Assembly: GCA_947598455.1 (NCBI GenBank)
Contig: CANQFI010000077.1
Location: forward strand, 1 to 7,959
Source of the DNA: an uncultured Bacilli bacterium
GTDB taxonomy: Bacteria > Bacillota_I > Bacilli_A > RF39 > UBA660
Direction of reading: 5' to 3'
Length of the DNA: 7,959 bases
This document shows, piece after piece, positions 7,205 through 7,959 of this stretch. A program made the position numbers and the translations under genes. The notes under the pieces are model-generated. The model was not told where the DNA came from and did no database searches. It worked only from the letters and a program-made list of their open reading frames with translations. Position 1 is the first letter of the stretch. Every line of letters begins with the position of its first letter.

Positions 7205-7894
7205 TTAATTTATTTGCTTAGCAGCAATAATAATATATTTATCTTTGTAATTTTTAAAGTCAGGATGAAAAGAACATGTTTGAATTATAAGAATACGATC
7301 GTCAACATTTAAATCTGTATCTAGTTTAAACATTGATTTATTTTTTAAGTAATCTAGATGTTCTTGCCATTTTTCATCATTATTAAATTCAATATTCATA
7401 TATAGAAAATCAGTAGCATCAATATAGACAGAAAAAATCTCATATATATGTTCTCCTTGATTAGTAATAATTTTTATTTCACGATTATTTCTAGTAAATT
7501 CTTCATTATAGTATTTCTCTAATTCTTTAAAAGGTGGATTTAGAGTTTTGGAATTATGACCAAATATTATAATCTTTTTAGAATCATCAATATTAACACG
7601 ATAATCTAAATAGATAGAACCTATGACATTTTTGGCGCGATAAATATCGTGATTTAAATAATAGTCATTATCGGTATATTGAACAACGGGTTCATTTATG
7701 GCGGTATTAGGAATACTAATTATACCAACTATATCAGTATTAGGATATTCTTGTTGAATATTATGAACTGTTTCATTAGTTGGTTCTTCTTCAATTATTT
7801 CATTTAAATCTTCTGATTTATTAATAGTAGTTGTAACTAAAAAAAGGATGAATGTCATTAGTGTTAAAACAATTATTTTAAAAATTTTTTTCAT
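7205..7894 (-). CDS. srtB: Class B-like sortase with lysine in place of the catalytic arginine
   Basis: Membrane-anchored cysteine transpeptidase family, 229 residues, typical length for class B. An N-terminal helix (about 4-22) anchors it, with the catalytic domain outside. Class B features run in order: DIVGIISIPNTAINEPVVQ (54-72), DNDYYLNHD (75-83), GSIYLDYR (92-99), catalytic His113 in FGHNSKTLNPPF, a helical insertion near 172-189, and catalytic Cys207 in IIQTCSF. The expected arginine after the cysteine strand is missing: the tail reads YKDKYIIIAAKQIN, with Lys217 and Lys219 10 and 12 residues after Cys207 and no arginine at all. Family knowledge says this arginine stabilises the substrate carbonyl, so activity may be weakened or changed. 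The ATG (7892-7894) has AAGGA at about 7 bases; the stop is TAA, followed by a terminator, so it appears monocistronic. No substrate with a sorting signal is seen nearby. Family assignment is secure; activity and the exact symbol are less so. Confidence 0.92.
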   Translation of the reverse strand: MKKIFKIIVLTLMTFILFLVTTTINKSEDLNEIIEEEPTNETVHNIQQEYPNTDIVGIISIPNTAINEPVVQYTDNDYYLNHDIYRAKNVIGSIYLDYRVNIDDSKKIIIFGHNSKTLNPPFKELEKYYNEEFTRNNREIKIITNQGEHIYEIFSVYIDATDFLYMNIEFNNDEKWQEHLDYLKNKSMFKLDTDLNVDDRILIIQTCSFHPDFKNYKDKYIIIAAKQIN

Positions 7895-7911
7895 CTAATC
7901 ATCCTTCTTTT

Positions 7912-7946
7912 AATATAATGTTACTTTATTGTTTTTGTTTAGTCAA
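7912..7946 (-). promoter_or_regulatory. Likely sigma-A-type promoter of the sortase gene
   Basis: On the minus strand TTGACT (7941-7946, 5/6 match) is followed after 17 bases by TAACAT (7918-7923, 4/6 match). An overlapping TATATT (7912-7917) fits the -10 better but at a spacing of 23 bases. The leader would be about 17 bases and contain the ribosome binding site. No operator-like repeat is evident in the 65 bases upstream of the gene. Confidence 0.5.
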
Positions 7947-7959
7947 TAATTTATTTGAG

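Noticed and set aside
1..7959. CRISPR arrays, insertion sequences, tRNA or rRNA genes, riboswitches, phage attachment sites
   Set aside because: I saw no regularly spaced short repeats, transposase frames, inverted terminal repeats or structured RNA signatures. The only stretches outside genes are short (largest 133 bases) and are accounted for by promoters, binding sites and one terminator.

Overview
The window is strongly AT-rich (below about 30% GC by eye). It reads as a low-GC Gram-positive genome of the Bacillota/Mycoplasmatota type, for example a gut Bacilli or Erysipelotrichia-like lineage. Four things suggest this: purine-rich AAGGAG-type ribosome binding sites before every gene, AT-rich lysine/isoleucine/asparagine-heavy proteins, a class B sortase, and large FtsX-type ABC permeases. 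All seven tryptophans I checked are TGG, and all five visible stops are TAA or TAG, so the standard bacterial code fits. No finer taxonomy can be supported from the sequence alone.

Every gene lies on the minus strand, so transcription runs from high to low coordinates. First comes a class B-like sortase (7894 to 7205) with its own likely promoter (7918-7946) and an intrinsic terminator (7156-7191). Next is an unrecognised single-pass, helical membrane-anchored protein (7071 to 6349) with a well-formed promoter (7097-7125). After a 67-base gap with a possible weak internal promoter comes a tightly packed block: permease A (6281 to 3543), ATPase A (3520 to 2849), permease B (2836 to 104) and the first 26 codons of ATPase B (80 to the window edge). 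The gaps in that block are 22, 12 and 23 bases and each carries a Shine-Dalgarno sequence.

The block is a tandem duplication of a permease-ATPase module with a period of about 3.44 kb. The two permeases (912 and 910 residues after start correction) are paralogues. Each is an in-line fusion of two FtsX/MacB-type halves, giving eight predicted membrane helices and two large outer-face domains of about 240-275 residues. Membrane and cytoplasmic elements are well conserved between copies, while the outer-face domains have diverged. Each pair probably forms a mechanotransmission-type ABC system (MacB/LolCDE superfamily) acting on something at or outside the membrane. The substrate cannot be read from the sequence.

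The main oddity is the sortase. His113 and Cys207 are in place, but no arginine follows the cysteine, and lysine stands where the family's catalytic arginine is expected. No sortase substrate with a recognisable C-terminal sorting signal is encoded in the window. Sortase, helical surface protein and duplicated transporter lie together and are all envelope-directed, but a functional link between them is only inferred.
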